Shown here: in pieces, positions 21,221 through 33,052 of the stretch
Layout of the letters: each line of letters starts with the position of its first letter
Position numbering within the stretch: the stretch's first letter is position 1
Assembly: GCA_029961685.1 (NCBI GenBank)
Contig: JARWKL010000004.1
Span: forward strand, 35,018,986-35,082,985
Origin: Aristolochia californica
Lineage: Eukaryota; Streptophyta; Magnoliopsida; Piperales; Aristolochiaceae
DNA: 64,000 nucleotides
Direction of reading: 5' to 3'
Program-made: the position numbers and the translations under genes
The notes under the pieces: generated by a model
Told to the model about the DNA's origin: nothing
What the model saw: the letters and a program-made list of their open reading frames with translations, nothing else
The model's database searches: none

Positions 21221-24200
21221 GAGTATTCTCTGTACATTCTAAGAATAGAACTTGGATTATTGATACAGGTGCATCCGATCACATGACAAAGGATTCCAGT
21301 CAGTTACAATTTTTCCTACCTTCTCTACAATCTGTTATTTCCACCGCAAATGGTAGTACCTCTCCTATTACTAGGGAAGGATATGTTATATTATCTAAAA
21401 ATCTTACATTATATACTGTCCTTGTGGTTCCATATCTTGAATACAATCTTTTATCTATTAGCCAAATTACTTTCACTCTTACTTGTACTGTAACTTTCTA
21501 GCCTTCATTTTGTGTCTTTCAGGACATTCTAACCCAGAAGATTCTTGGTTATGGTGTTAGACGGGGCAAACTCTACTATTTGGAGCTGACATAGCATGGG
21601 GGATCAAAAATCAGTCAGGCAAATCATGCTAGCAATGAAGATAATGCTCAAGCAACTATATGGTTATAGTACCGAAGATTAGGTCATCTTTCCTTTTGTT
21701 ATCTTAAGAAATTGCAACCACACCTTTTTTCAAGTTAGAATGAATTGGATTTTCATTGTGACACTTGTGAACTGGCTCATATCTCTTACTTACCAAGTTT
21801 GAATAAAAGTTTCGAACCTTTTGAAGTTATTAATTTTGATGGTTGGAGTCCAGCAAAGGTTCCATCTATTTCTAGAGCTCGTTACTTTGTAACTTTTATT
21901 GATGAATGCACTAGAATGACTTGGGTATCCCTATTTATAAAAAAGAGTGATGTGTGTCTAGAATTTCAGAAATTCCACAAAATGATACATACTCAGTACC
22001 AAAAGCAGATTTGTGTTTTGAAATCTGACAATGGTACTGAATTTGTCGATGCTTCTCGTGAAAATTTTCTGACCCATCATGAAATTCGTCATCAAACCTC
22101 TTGCACCTATACTCCCCAACAAAATGGATTAGCAGAGAGGAAGAATAGAAAACTTTTGGAAGTAGTGCGTGCCTCCCTCTTTGGCATGAACATGCCTCGG
22201 TTTTATTGGGGTGAAGTTGTCCAATTTTTTGCCAACCTCATCAATCGAACACCTTCTCGAGTAATAGATTTTCAAACTCCTCAACACAAGCTACAATCCC
22301 TGATTTCAATTCCCCATCTTCTAAACCTTGAACCCTGGATTTTTGGGTATACCGTATATGTTCATATCCCAAAAATCTTGTGAAATAAACTTGATGCATG
22401 TGCCAAATGATGTGCATTTGTTGGCTACTCTAATTTTCAAAAAGGATATCGGTGTTGTGATCCACACACCCGAAAACTCCATGTAACTCTAGATGCCTCC
22501 TTCCATGAATCAGTGCCTTATTACTCAGGTGGGGTCTCTTGGAATCCTCTTCAGGAGGAGAGTTCAAGTGAAGAGAATGTTCAATAAGAGAATAGCGGAG
22601 GAGATGAGTTTATTGAGTTAGTAGTAGTGAATGAATTTTTTAATCAATCAGGCTACCATGATGTGCAACAAGACTGTGATCACAACCATGAAGCTGAGAG
22701 TCCTAAAGAACCCTCAGAGTTGCCTTCGTCTGCACCATCAACTGAAGAATCAACCCAAAATGTTCCTCCTCAGGTAAATACGAATCCTATGTTTGATGAG
22801 TCTAATGAAACATGTGTTCCTACATAAAATATAACCCCATTAAATAAGGGAGTTTCAAAAAAAAAAACAGTATGAATCTGATCTTGAAGCCAAGACCAAA
22901 TACTCAATCAACAACTATGTGTCCTCCCATAGGTTGACTAAATCGTATGCATTTACTATTGATCAATTATCCAGGGTTTCTATTCCTAGTAATGTGCAGG
23001 ATGCATTAGCTTATCCAAAATGGAAAAAGGCGATGAACAAAGAGATGGAGGCTCTACAAAAAAATGTCACTCGGGAACTTGTTCCACAGCCTAAAGGAGT
23101 AAAGACAATTAGATGTCGATGGGTGTTCATGGTGAAACTCAATCCGGATGGAAGTATTGAAAGATATAAAGATCGGCTAGTTGCAAATTGTTTGGGATAG
23201 ACTAACAGGATACTTTTGTACCAGTAGCTAAGATCAATACAATTTGCATTTTTATATCTATAGCAGCAAATCCAGACTGGCCTCTACAACAATTTGATGT
23301 TAAAAATGCATTTCTCAATGAAGACTTAGAAGAAGAAATCTACATGGAGCTACCACCCGGAGTTAAAAGTGGTTCTTTGTGTCAAGGTGAAGTCTGTAAA
23401 TTGAAGAAGTCATTGTACTGGCTGAAACAACCACCTAAAGCATAGTTTGGGAGATTCTCGGCTACAATGAAGGAGTCCAACTATAAGCCAAGTAACTCAG
23501 ATCATACTTTTTTTATAAAACACAAAGAAGGAAAAGTAATAGCTTTAATTGTGTATGTTGATGATATGGTTGTGATAGGAGATTACCATGTGAAATGCAA
23601 GCGTTACAGGAGTATTTAGCCACTAAATTCGAAATGAAGGATCTCGGACAACTTAAATATTTTTTGGGAATTGAAGTTGCAAGATCGAAACATGGAGTCA
23701 TCCTTTCACAGCAAAAATATGTGTTGGATCTTCTAGTCGAAACCAGAATGCTTGATTGTAAACCAGTAGAGACATCCATAGAAATGAATCATAAGCTTGG
23801 AATTCGCCCAGATCAAACCCAAGCAGACAAAGGGCATTATAAACGATTAGTTGGAAGATTGATCTACCTATTACACACAAGGCCTGATGTAGCATATGCA
23901 GTGAGGGTTGTGAGTTAGTTCATGCATGCACCAAGTGAAAAACATATGGAAGCGGTCTATCGAATCTTGAGATACTTAAAGAGTGCTCTAGGAAAAGGTT
24001 TGTTAGTTTTTAAAAAAGGGTATCTCTAATATTGAAGGATACACAGATTCTGATTGGGCAGGTGACCGGACAACCAGAAGATTCACGTTGGGTTACTTTA
24101 CTCTTGTGGAAGGGAATCTTGTCACTTGGAAAAATAAAAAACAGAAGGTAGTATCAAGATCAAGTGTTGAAGCAGAATTTCAAGGCATGACTCATGGTGT

Positions 24201-24510
24201 ATGCGAGTTGTTATGGATAAGGAATATATTGAGGGATTTAGGGATTGAATACACTAAACCTATGAATCTCCAATATGATAACAAGGCAGGCATCACAATT
24301 GCACAAAATCCTGTTCAACATGATTGCACTAAATATGTTGAAGTTAATCATCATTTCATCAAGGAGAACCTCGATGCAAAGATTATACAATTCCCATTTA
24401 TTCAATCTGAGAGTCAGCTGGCTGATATGATCACGAAGGCAATATCAGGGAGGGCATTTCATGGTATAATTGACAAGTTGGGCATGACCGATATCTATAC
24501 ACCAACTTGA
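21221..24510 (+). pseudogene. CopB pol (protease, integrase, RT, RNase H)
   Basis: The protease motif WIIDTGASDHMT is at 21250-21287. The GAG-pre-integrase and integrase run 21660-22380 (RRLGHLS, CDTCELAH, VINFDGW, LKSDNGTEF, QQNGLAERKNR). RT starts at 22919 (WKKAMNKEMEAL, RCRWVFMVKL), with YVDDMV near 23550 and LKYFLGIEVARSKHG at 23650-23690. RNase H is at 24040-24510 (YTDSDWAGD, SRSSVEAEF, YVEVNHHFIKE), ending at TGA 24508-24510 just before the polypurine tract. About ten stops or shifts separate the blocks. Confidence 0.88.
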
Positions 24511-24517
24511 GGGGGAG

Positions 24518-24704
24518 TGTGTGCAAAGCTGTAAGATTGTAATTGTAGCGTGATAGACGGAAACGAATTGTTTTTGTGATTTTTTCTTTTGATTTGTGGA
24601 TCTAAATTAGATCTTAAAATAGAATGTAATATATGTTAAATAGCCTCCTCTATGAGAAGAATGAATCATCGAAAAAAATATTCTTTGAAACCTTTGTTTT
24701 GACA
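24518..24704 (+). repeat. CopB 3' LTR
   Basis: 187 bp, starting TGTGTGCAAAGCTG after the polypurine tract and ending TTTTGACA before AGTTG. Confidence 0.92.
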
Positions 24705-25143
24705 AGTTGGATGTCGCAGATATAGAAGATTGGTGCATTATCCACCACTGAGGCTGAATATATAATAATAACAGAAGCTAGTAAAAAGATGATATGGCTC
24801 CAAGGATTGTTAACTGAGCTAGGATTCAAACAAGAGAAGAATGCTTTGTGCAGTAACAGTCAGAGTGCGATACATCTAGCTAAGAATTCTACATTTCATT
24901 CTAAAACCAAGCATACTGGACTTCGTTATCACTTCATCAGATCTTTGTAAGAGGATGAGGTGCTAACACTAATGAAGATCCAAAGTAACAAGAATCATGT
25001 GGATATGCTAACCAAAACGGTGACTATTGATAAACCGAAGCTATGTTCAGCTTCAATTGGCCTGCAAAAATGACGAGACCAAGAAAGGGCTGCTGCATTG
25101 ATGTGTATGAAGACAGATTGATATTAGTCTTTAAGTGGGAGAT

Positions 25144-25970
25144 TGTCAGAGGAGGCATGGGCATTGTCAGTGAAGGCGCTCAGATCAAAAATTCAAATTT
25201 AACCCAAAATCCCGAATATCAAAATCTGGCAGAGGAAAAGCCGCAAGCGGTGCTGGATTAAGCATGCTGGGAGCGAGGAGTCGACTGCCGGCAGATCCAG
25301 AGGGAAGCCAAATGCTACGACCCCAACAGCTATTACCAGAAGTAGGGTCGGGGCATTGGTACTTGCGACTTCCAGGGACCGCTTACGTTGTCACTCAGCT
25401 ACCCAAGTTCCAGATATGCGCTTTGCCCATAAGGGACGGTGATTGAGGGTGGATAGGGAGAGCTAACCCATACTTATATAGGACGGGAGTTTTGAAAGTT
25501 GATAGAGTCTTCGGGAAGATTAGCTTCTGAATCTAGGGGAGCATTGCCGCCAGGGGTTTGGTGCCGGCTATTGGACAAGCTGATCAGGAAATGCTGGTTT
25601 TGTTTCCGGAGGGAACGCTTGATCGTGTTGGAGGTGAGAGAGCACTACGCTGCTCTGGTCCACAACGTCTCCGTCATAGTGCAAGGTCAAGCTTCACACA
25701 AAGCAGAGACAATCCATGGTAGTTGAAGCTTCCAGAGGGACCAAGACGATCTCTGCAATTTCCTTCCCGCTCGCCGGGTCCTACTACAGACCCGGAATAT
25801 GAAGTAGGAGAGCTCATCGAAGGCAAAAGAATTGTGATTTGTAGGGTGTTGTAAACACCTATTTTCTTCCTACAATAAAATATCTGCAGTATCCTGTGGA
25901 CGTAATTAGAGTTGGGTGGTGTCTTTGTTATATTTATTTCTTAGCTAATCTGGTGATTATTATTAACATT
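25144..25970 (+). repeat. Probable CopA 3' LTR
   Basis: It starts TGTCAGAGGAGG right after AAGTGGGAGAT, a common plant copia polypurine tract. The end is uncertain; ATTATTAACA near 25969 is a candidate because sequence character changes after it. No second LTR is available to test this. The small frames inside have no recognisable product. Confidence 0.5.
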
Positions 25971-26207
25971 AACGATCTAAAATTCCCTTTGTTTTTTCCT
26001 TGTAATTCTTTATACTGAAAAGCCTTTGATATGGACTAAGCAGTGATTAATGGCCCCACCGGACGAAAGGAATACGGTAAACTCGTTTCTGAACCTGGTA
26101 AGCAGTAAACAGAAGCTGGTCCAAATTTAAGAGCTACCCAGTTCTCCCCTGCGAATACAAAGCGAGTCTCTCCCACTAGTTGTCGCCAATAGTTGCTGGA
26201 TCTGTTG

Positions 26208-26721
26208 ATGTCTTGCTTGAGCCTGGGAAAGAAGCTTTCACCTGCTGGAAAGGCGTGGAAGGGCTTCGCCTCATCTCTGCAAACCAATCTCCGCAAATTG
26301 TCACATTCCAAAACCATCAAACACACCAAGAAATGACTTAACACCATCCTCCGGCGTCGACAAAATCTCTGCTTGACCTTGAGAAGGAAGAAACGACCCG
26401 GACGGACTGAATCATCCGTTGTTCCAGGAACCAAACGCCATCTCTTCTTCCATCGAAGCTTCGAGCCTGTGTACGTCGACCAGCTAATCGCCAGTACAGT
26501 CGCGGTGTCCGTCCAAGTAATGGAGCCATACGCCGTTAAGGGAGGAGGCGGAGGAGGAGGACAGAAGGGGCAAAAGAACCAAGGTGCTACTGGATCGGAG
26601 CAGTCTTCTATGCCGCCCATGCTGTGGGGGGGTGGACGAACGAGCTGAGAAGTTCATTGGCCAGTTCCGCAAGGGAATGAGCCTCCACAGAGGAAATGTT
26701 GGAAATAAAAAATCTCTGTAA
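26208..26721 (+). pseudogene. DUF761/cotton-fibre-type protein pseudogene
   Basis: From ATG 26208 the frame reads MSCLSLGKKLSPAGKAWKGF, then a Lys-rich stretch (LRKLSHSKTIKHTKK), an in-frame TGA (26334-26336), a basic region (LNTILRRR, LRRKKRPGR), VYVDQL near 26470, a Gly-rich loop and MPPMLWGG. A run of seven G (26626-26632) shifts the frame. One base fewer would continue into VDERAEKFIGQFRKGMSLHR, the hallmark DUF761 C-terminal motif, ending at TAA 26719-26721. Plant proteins with the KLSPAGKAWK start, YVD motif and DERAEKFI end are small and of unsettled function. The TGA could derive from CGA. It lies about 730 bp downstream of the SLU7 stop, convergently oriented. A sequencing error in the G-run cannot be excluded, but the TGA is independent. 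Confidence 0.75.
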
Positions 26722-27451
26722 GGCTCTGTTGGGCTCTGTTTTCACGTCTCTGTTTCATGGTATTTCATAAACAGAAACGGAAGAAGAATAATAAAAATGT
26801 TCTATGTATTAAACCCCGAACTCCTTATCATTTAACAGACCTTACTTAGTATTTATAGACTTTATGACTTAATCAGCACCACAAATACATACATGGCATA
26901 ATCTTTACCGTACACGTTGTCAGTTTGCCGACTTCGTTGCTAGCACAGAAAATCCGATTGCTGGGCTTCATGGAAAGTTTATGATCCAAAGTGAAAATCT
27001 TCGGATGAGTACCAGGAGATGCTCGCTTGCAGCGCTTAGTCTCTTCTGCCTACTCGATTGGTTTCACAATCTTTTGTGCTGATTTTATTGTTTGGATTGG
27101 ATTGTATCATGGATTGACCGCTCGACGCATCTATTACACTGTAACGGTGTGTGAAGTTCTGGTTTTTTTAGTGATTGAAACAAGAAACTGGACATATTTG
27201 AGGATACATGCAAGCATATCATTATTATTTCATTTCTTGAATCGATTTTCTTTCCATTTATTATATGTGAAGATTGAATTTTCTTCAAGCATACCGCCTA
27301 TTAATTACAAAAAAATTACTTATCAAGCATACAGAGAAATCAACAACATTCACAGTTGATTTCTATTACAATAATATGCTTCGTTGCGGATGTACAAAGG
27401 CAAGTTATGTACAGTAAAAGGATCCATTTAGTTCTGTGAGAAAAAAGATCC
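26722..27451. other. Intergenic and SLU7 3' UTR region
   Basis: No gene is seen. The part next to 27451 should hold the SLU7 3' UTR on the minus strand; UGUA-type upstream elements are present there (TGTACA on the minus strand near 27390). The AT-rich block 26740-26900 vaguely resembles retroelement LTR sequence but I could not assign it. Confidence 0.4.
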
Positions 27452-30400
27452 TCAGTGAAGAAACTCTTTCATTGGGTCATCGTGATGGACTCTCTTCATT
27501 CTGTAGGCCTCCACATCCTCAGCAGTGACCTACACAGACAAACATTATGAGAAACCAACCAGTCATCAAATTTCAGACAAGCGGATCAGGCAGTGAAACT
27601 ACTACTTTAGCAACTTTTCATGAAAAAACCGTACCTTGTCATTCCATTTGACGTTGTACTTCCGCTTTCTTTCATCTTTCTCTTCCCTCTTTCTCTCATC
27701 CTCCTGTACATTCATACGGAATTCACATGTCAAGTCAATCCAACCCAGAAAACAACCACCACTAAAAAGATCAATATCATAGGACTGATAAGTTTGAGCT
27801 TTTTACTTAAGTATCAGGTACAACTGCTGCCCACTCATTGGTTGGGCATTGGCAACCATGCTTTGCCAGGATTGAGAGCATCTTCTTGAGGGAATTACAG
27901 AGAAGAAATTGTTTACCTTCTTGAGGGCCTCTGCAAGTAAACTCTTGTCCAGAACCAAGTCTTCAGGCACATCCGTTCCCCAAGTAACAGGCCTTTTCTC
28001 TTCCAAGGGAGCAGGAGTTTCTGAATGGAATTGTGTTAAAGAACATAAATAAATAAAAACAGGATCTTTCTTAAAATAGTTTGAATTACACTTAGCCCAT
28101 TTAAATGAAATATTTTAACAAAAATATTAAACAGCACCATTGAATACTAGTCATGTATTCCAAATAAAAAATCTAGCAGTTTTTTTCCTGAGCAAATAAT
28201 CCAATAAACTGACAAATAACATTGCATTACCTTCAATGGCTTCTTTGCGAGCTAAATTCGATTTCATCAAATTTGTGGCAGCCTCAGCAGCCTCAACACC
28301 AGCAGAGCCAGTGCAGTAGCTGTTACGGATCATTTGCCTGCAGCACTTGTATCCCCATTGGTGATCCTTCCACCATGACCCCCAAACACTTGTGTGATTG
28401 TTTATATAAACATCTTCTTCGTACTTGCTCCTTGGAAGAGACATCTCCTGCAAATGTAACATAAGTTTAAACCTAAATAATAAAGCTTCAGTATACAAAT
28501 GACCCAAGATATTTTAGGACGTCTGTACAGCTACAAAGCTTAATTTATACAAGTCTAATAATCTGTTTTGCTTTTAGAGAAGTGAGTTTTCCATATTCTT
28601 TAATAACAATGAGAAAAAAGAGACCTTATTAAAGAGAAGCTCCCAAAGGAGGCAAAGTACATAAAAAATTATAGACAATAATGTTAACAAAAAAACTACA
28701 AAAACTACATATCAACACAAAGAAAAGACGATTAGGTGAGCTTGGTGGGCACTCCATGTCCTAGCCAAACAATGTCTCTTACTGCATTGAGAGGAATAGA
28801 GGAAAGTAAAGTGAGAAGGTGGGTATACACCCCCTCGCCCTCCTCTCCATTCCAAAGAGAGGGAGTTTTGGGATCCACCTGACTCCTGAATGAGCCAAAC
28901 AATTTCTCTTCCTTTTTTTCCTAAACAGTGAAAAATAAGTCCACTAAAAAGAATAAATAATATAAAACTCTCCAAGTGGAGCATATACAACGGGGAGGAA
29001 AAAGCAAAAATTCCACAGGCTATCAAAACACAAGAGCTAAAAAATTTTGCTTAAACTTCAAAAGAGAATACAATTTACACTTCTGAGAAGTCAAGCAAGG
29101 ACACTGGAAGAGATGTAGACAAGACATCTCACTGACTGACTGTGTTCATGATGCTAAAGTAAATAAAGAATTTTGATAAATTTATTATAAAGAACATTAT
29201 AATCTGAAGGAAGATGTGAGCAATGGGAATACAAAACCTCCCATTCTTAGAGCAGATAGGGTAGTGCGGGTGTTTTACCTACTTTTCATCCTAGAAAGTA
29301 AAATGTGCTTTCCAATAGGCTTTTATCAACTTCTTTATCTACATTAGGGCACAGTCTTCCATTTAAATCTTACATGCCCTTTTGCAGTGTCATTCACCAC
29401 GCACAATCTTGACCCTATTTCCTCTCAATACAAAAATTATTAGTGAGAGGTATCTGTAGATACATATCCACATATTCATATTCATGTTATTCTTGTGAGT
29501 TGTACCACATATGCAAAAATAGCTAACCATCTCAACAACAAAAATAAAATAATAATAATAATATCATTATTATTATTATTATTATTATTATTGTTATTAT
29601 TGTTATTATTATTGTTATTAATAATATTATTATTGTTATTACTATTATTATTATTATTATTATTGTTATTACTATTATTATTTTTTTTATTACTATTATT
29701 CTTATTATTCTTATTATTATTATTGTTATTATTATTATTATTATTCCATATAAAGCAGTAAAGGCAGTGAAAGCAAAGAAAAAACAATCAGTGATTGTAG
29801 ACAGTACCTGACCCTTAATGATTCTACCAGCACGATCATATTCAACTTCTTTCTCAGTTTGTCCCAGGAGCAGTTCTCTCGGAAGTTGTTCATCAGAAGC
29901 TGCATTTCCATACTTCTCCATAATTGTATCTTTCATTTTGGACTTCAATTTTTCCTTGATAACTGTATAATTCTTGTACAGTAATTCAGCTTGAGAAGGA
30001 GCTGCTTGCATGTGAATGTCTTGCCCCTTCTCAAATGCTTCCCAAGCATGAATATTGAGATGTTTAAATTCCAGTGCTTGCCCACTAACTCTATACTGGT
30101 TATCACCCTGAAGAAAAAGTAGTAATGAATCAATATAAAAAAAAAAAATCAACACATCTAATGGACAAAAATATTGAAGATAAAAGTTCTGACTGACATG
30201 GAGGCAATAAACAGTTAAAACTGATTTTAAATAGATAAAATAAATAATAAAGAAGGAAAATGAAACAGGAGTAAAATCATTAAATGAATAACAAAAGTCC
30301 ATCTATCAAAAGAAAAAATTTGAAAGTCCTGCAAGGAACTTACTTCATAGAATTTCTCATTTGGATCCATATCTGGAAGAGGATCTTCACGCATTGACCG

Positions 30401-32815
30401 GGTCTTTGGATCATAATGCGCAGAATTGACATCAAGATTCAGCAAATATTTTGCTGTGTCTTCTCGAATACGCAAGTTTCTGGGGGAAAATACAACATGT
30501 TTCAATCAATCACAGTACGACAACTAATTTGAGAAGCAAATATTACTTTTTAAAGCAAGTCAATTTTACACAAGATGAAAGGAATTTAGAAGAAGAAAAG
30601 ATTCATGAAAGTGAAATACTTGAAATTTACCTGACAGTTCCAGTGCTTCCACCACCAGTGGTGCGCACACGTTTCTCCACTTTTGCAAAGTCCATTTGTT
30701 TACTCTCATCAACCTTAGCTTCATCTACCTTCAATGAATCCTCATCATCCACTTCATCCTCTTCATCACTAACTTCACCTTCCCCGTTTTGATTATTGTT
30801 TTTCTCTTCCAATTTTTCCAGTTGTTGTTCTTTCAGGTATTTCCTTCTGGCCTCATCTCTTGCTTCATATCGCTCAATTACACGAGCATATGTAGTTGCA
30901 TCATAACCATTCCAGCGATCATGTTTCCCATCGTAATCCAATTCAAAGATCTCTATCTTTTCATCAGGTGCAATGTGCTTACTGGTCCACTTGGCTCTTA
31001 GCTTACGTGGCCTCTCGATGCATGACTTAGCATCATGTGTCATTGCCCCACAGCTGTTCATGGCAAATGACACATGTTAACAAAAAGAAGATTACAATAT
31101 AAAACTAAGGATAATAAATGTATTCCATAAGATACAAGAACAGGAAAGAACAAAACGAGAAGTGATGCATTCAAGAAGACTTTTCCAATGAAATTAGCAG
31201 AAACCACAATGAAGATAATGTTGGAACAGATAAAAATTTGGCTTGTATAGGAATATTGAGCTACCTAAGAAAAAAAAAAATGGAACAAGAAAGTTGATAC
31301 AGATACTCAAAGAGAGCATTCTCTTTCTTTTTATTGCCCTGAACCATCAGCCTCATGCTCTGTGAAAGTTTCTGTATATCTCAGATTTTTCGTGGGCATT
31401 GAACTATGTGCACACACACACATCCCCAAATGAGACTGACCCAAGACCTACACTTAAAACTCCCCCAAGTAGCTATTTAGGCAAAAGCACCAAATAACAT
31501 GAATATCCCAGTTATCTATAAACCATTATGGTGCGAAATGAAGATCACAGAAAGTGCATCTATTAGAGTTCATCAATAACTGAAGGGATGCAACAACTTA
31601 TAAAACTTTCCAGCCTTGAAAGACACAAGTATGTGCATGGAAGTGTCTTATATAAGTCTAGGCAAGGCAATAAATAAAACCTACGTAGGCAAGGCAATAA
31701 ATAAAATCTAAGAAATGAAATCTACGTCATTGGATCTACATGCTATTCAAAATCTCAAAAAAGATACAGCTAACTTTCTCAAACTTGAGTCCATAATCCA
31801 TATTTCTACAAAATAATCTCATATTTGCAGTAAATACTTACTTTTCGCAAGCCCCCTCCCTGTATTTATCAGCTTGATAAATTTTTGCACCACGATCGTA
31901 CCATGCCTTTGTGTAATTTGGATCTGATTTCCATTTCCTTTGATGTTTCAAACTCTTTCAGAGAAAAAACAACACCATTATCAGCATATGAACCCTTCAA
32001 GTTTGCACACAAATGCAGTAAGACATAAGAAGCAACATGACTTACTGGCCTCTCTGCATTGAGATACCAAGGTGCAGATGACATATACTGAGGGATATGA
32101 GGATTAATCTCTTTTCCATCTTCGTCAACTTCAGCTGGTGCAAGACCAGCTTTACGTGCTTCTTCCAATTCCAATTGCTTGCGATGGTCCTCTCGTGATT
32201 TAAATGCCACTGCAATACCCATAGTTAGTGAACCAAAGGAAATATGCACAACAAGGAATACAGAACAACTAACATAATAGAAGAAAAAACAGTCAAATTT
32301 ATATCTGTTCATTTTGCAATTTCTAGCATAATTTCCAAATCAAATTTGTTTTTTTAGCAGCTACTGCCTGTTTTCATGTCAAAAGTAAATTACGGTCACA
32401 CACAAAATTTGGAAAAAAAGGAAAGTAAACCAATAAGTAGGAACTGTCCATCATTTCAGCACAAGAGAGCGGACAAAACAACTGCTTATAAAACCATTGC
32501 CAAGAAAATTAGATTAATTGAAAAGAAGCAAAAAATAGAACTTACAGAAACATAAAAAAAATAAAAAATAAAGAGACAAATAGTGAACACAAACAGAAAC
32601 ATATCCATCCAGATATTTCTACATATCACCACTAGGCTCATTAATATGAGCATCATCATGTTTGTCATAACATATACATTGAGTATCATTAACTAATTTG
32701 ACTAAAGTTTCCGAATGAAAAAATTTAAGAACCTATGTCATGGAAAGAAGCAGTATAAACCAGAAAATGTAAAGTAAACACCAATGCTAAATGACTTACA
32801 CGAAGCTGTCGCCAT
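27452..32815 (-). CDS. SLU7: Pre-mRNA-splicing factor SLU7
   Basis: SLU7 acts in the nucleus in the second catalytic step of splicing, helping to select and position the 3' splice site. Ten coding exons (minus strand): 32815-32800, 32209-32046, 31954-31842, 31053-30631, 30479-30344, 30107-29808, 28447-28231, 28020-27917, 27703-27635, 27529-27452. All introns are GT/AG and the phases join to one 539-residue frame, close to the roughly 535 residues of other plant SLU7 proteins. It starts [20 protein letters not shown]2CX4HX4C zinc knuckle is at residues 96-109 ([14 protein letters not shown]), split by an intron within Asn98. An acidic stretch lies near 189-203. The conserved Slu7 domain follows ([58 protein letters not shown]), then a Lys/Glu-rich tail ending [11 protein letters not shown]. 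No disruption was found, so I regard it as functional. The introns are free of recognisable transposons. Confidence 0.96.
29549..29745. repeat. (ATT)n microsatellite in a SLU7 intron
   Basis: About 200 bp of ATT/GTT/ACT triplets lie within the 1360-bp intron between the exons ending at 29808 and starting at 28447. Poly-Asn, poly-Ile and poly-Leu frames over it are artefacts. Confidence 0.95.
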
Positions 32816-32875
32816 TGCTAGATGCCTGTCGTATACCTCGATTCAAAGATACAAATCAACAAGTGAGAGATTTGC
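32816..32875 (-). other. SLU7 5' UTR, second exon part
   Basis: A good acceptor (CTTGTTTTCTTAACAG on the minus strand) ends at 32876, so 32875-32816 is probably untranslated leader continuous with the start codon at 32815. A leader intron of about 1.85 kb separates it from exon 1. Confidence 0.65.
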
Positions 32876-33025
32876 CTGTTAAGAAAACAAGTCCAAGTTA
32901 AATAGATTTGATGGACTGATACAAATTACACGCGGTACATGTAAAAGGGATACCTCTCCCCTATCAAAAGTTCTGTTTTTGGAAAATATCTAATGCAGAA
33001 AACCACCAGCAACAAGTAAAAAGCA

Positions 33026-33052
33026 AAGAGAGAGAGAGAGAGAGAGAGAGAG
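33026..33052. repeat. (AG)n microsatellite
   Basis: A run of about 13 AG dinucleotides lies in the SLU7 leader intron. Confidence 0.95.

Larger units (their letters stand above)
19510..24704 (+). mobile_element. CopB: full-length Ty1/copia element
   Basis: This 5195-bp element has 187-bp LTRs (19510-19696 and 24518-24704) with TG/CA ends, a PBS directly at the 5' LTR end and a polypurine tract CTTGAGGGGGAG directly before the 3' LTR. The flanks AGTTC (19505-19509) and AGTTG (24705-24709) are a 5-bp duplication with one mismatch. By eye the LTRs differ at roughly 12 percent of sites, so the insertion is old. Gene order is gag, protease, integrase, RT, RNase H. Confidence 0.9.
19077..25143 (+). 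pseudogene. CopA RT C-terminus and RNase H
   Basis: SQTKYINSAFERFNMINAKP and then YASAIGSLMYAMVYMRLDIGHAVGIVSRFMS (about 19220-19320) form the end of a copia RT; YVDAYFA and TTGYVIT begin RNase H. After CopB the frame resumes with SWMSQI and LSTTEAEYI (24707-24770), then HTGLRYHFIR. Stop codons and a shortened segment near 19381 show decay. The assignment is by the order and wording of copia RT/RNase H motifs. Confidence 0.8.
19077..25970 (+). mobile_element. CopA: truncated copia fragment, split by CopB
   Basis: Plus-strand copia sequence starts abruptly at about 19077 within the P450 remnant. It holds the RT end and RNase H (19077-19509 and 24705-25040), a polypurine tract (AAGTGGGAGAT to 25143) and a probable 3' LTR from 25144. 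The 5' LTR, gag, protease and integrase are absent. CopB inserted in its RNase H. Confidence 0.7.

Noticed and set aside
26036..26620. Long minus-strand frame of 194 codons with a proline run
   Set aside because: It is antisense to the DUF761-type sequence; the proline run is the complement of the glycine-rich linker, and the translation matches no family I know.
29482..30302. Poly-Asn, poly-Leu and poly-Ile frames
   Set aside because: They are translations of the (ATT)n microsatellite in a SLU7 intron; the longest one merges real exon 30107-29808 with intron sequence.
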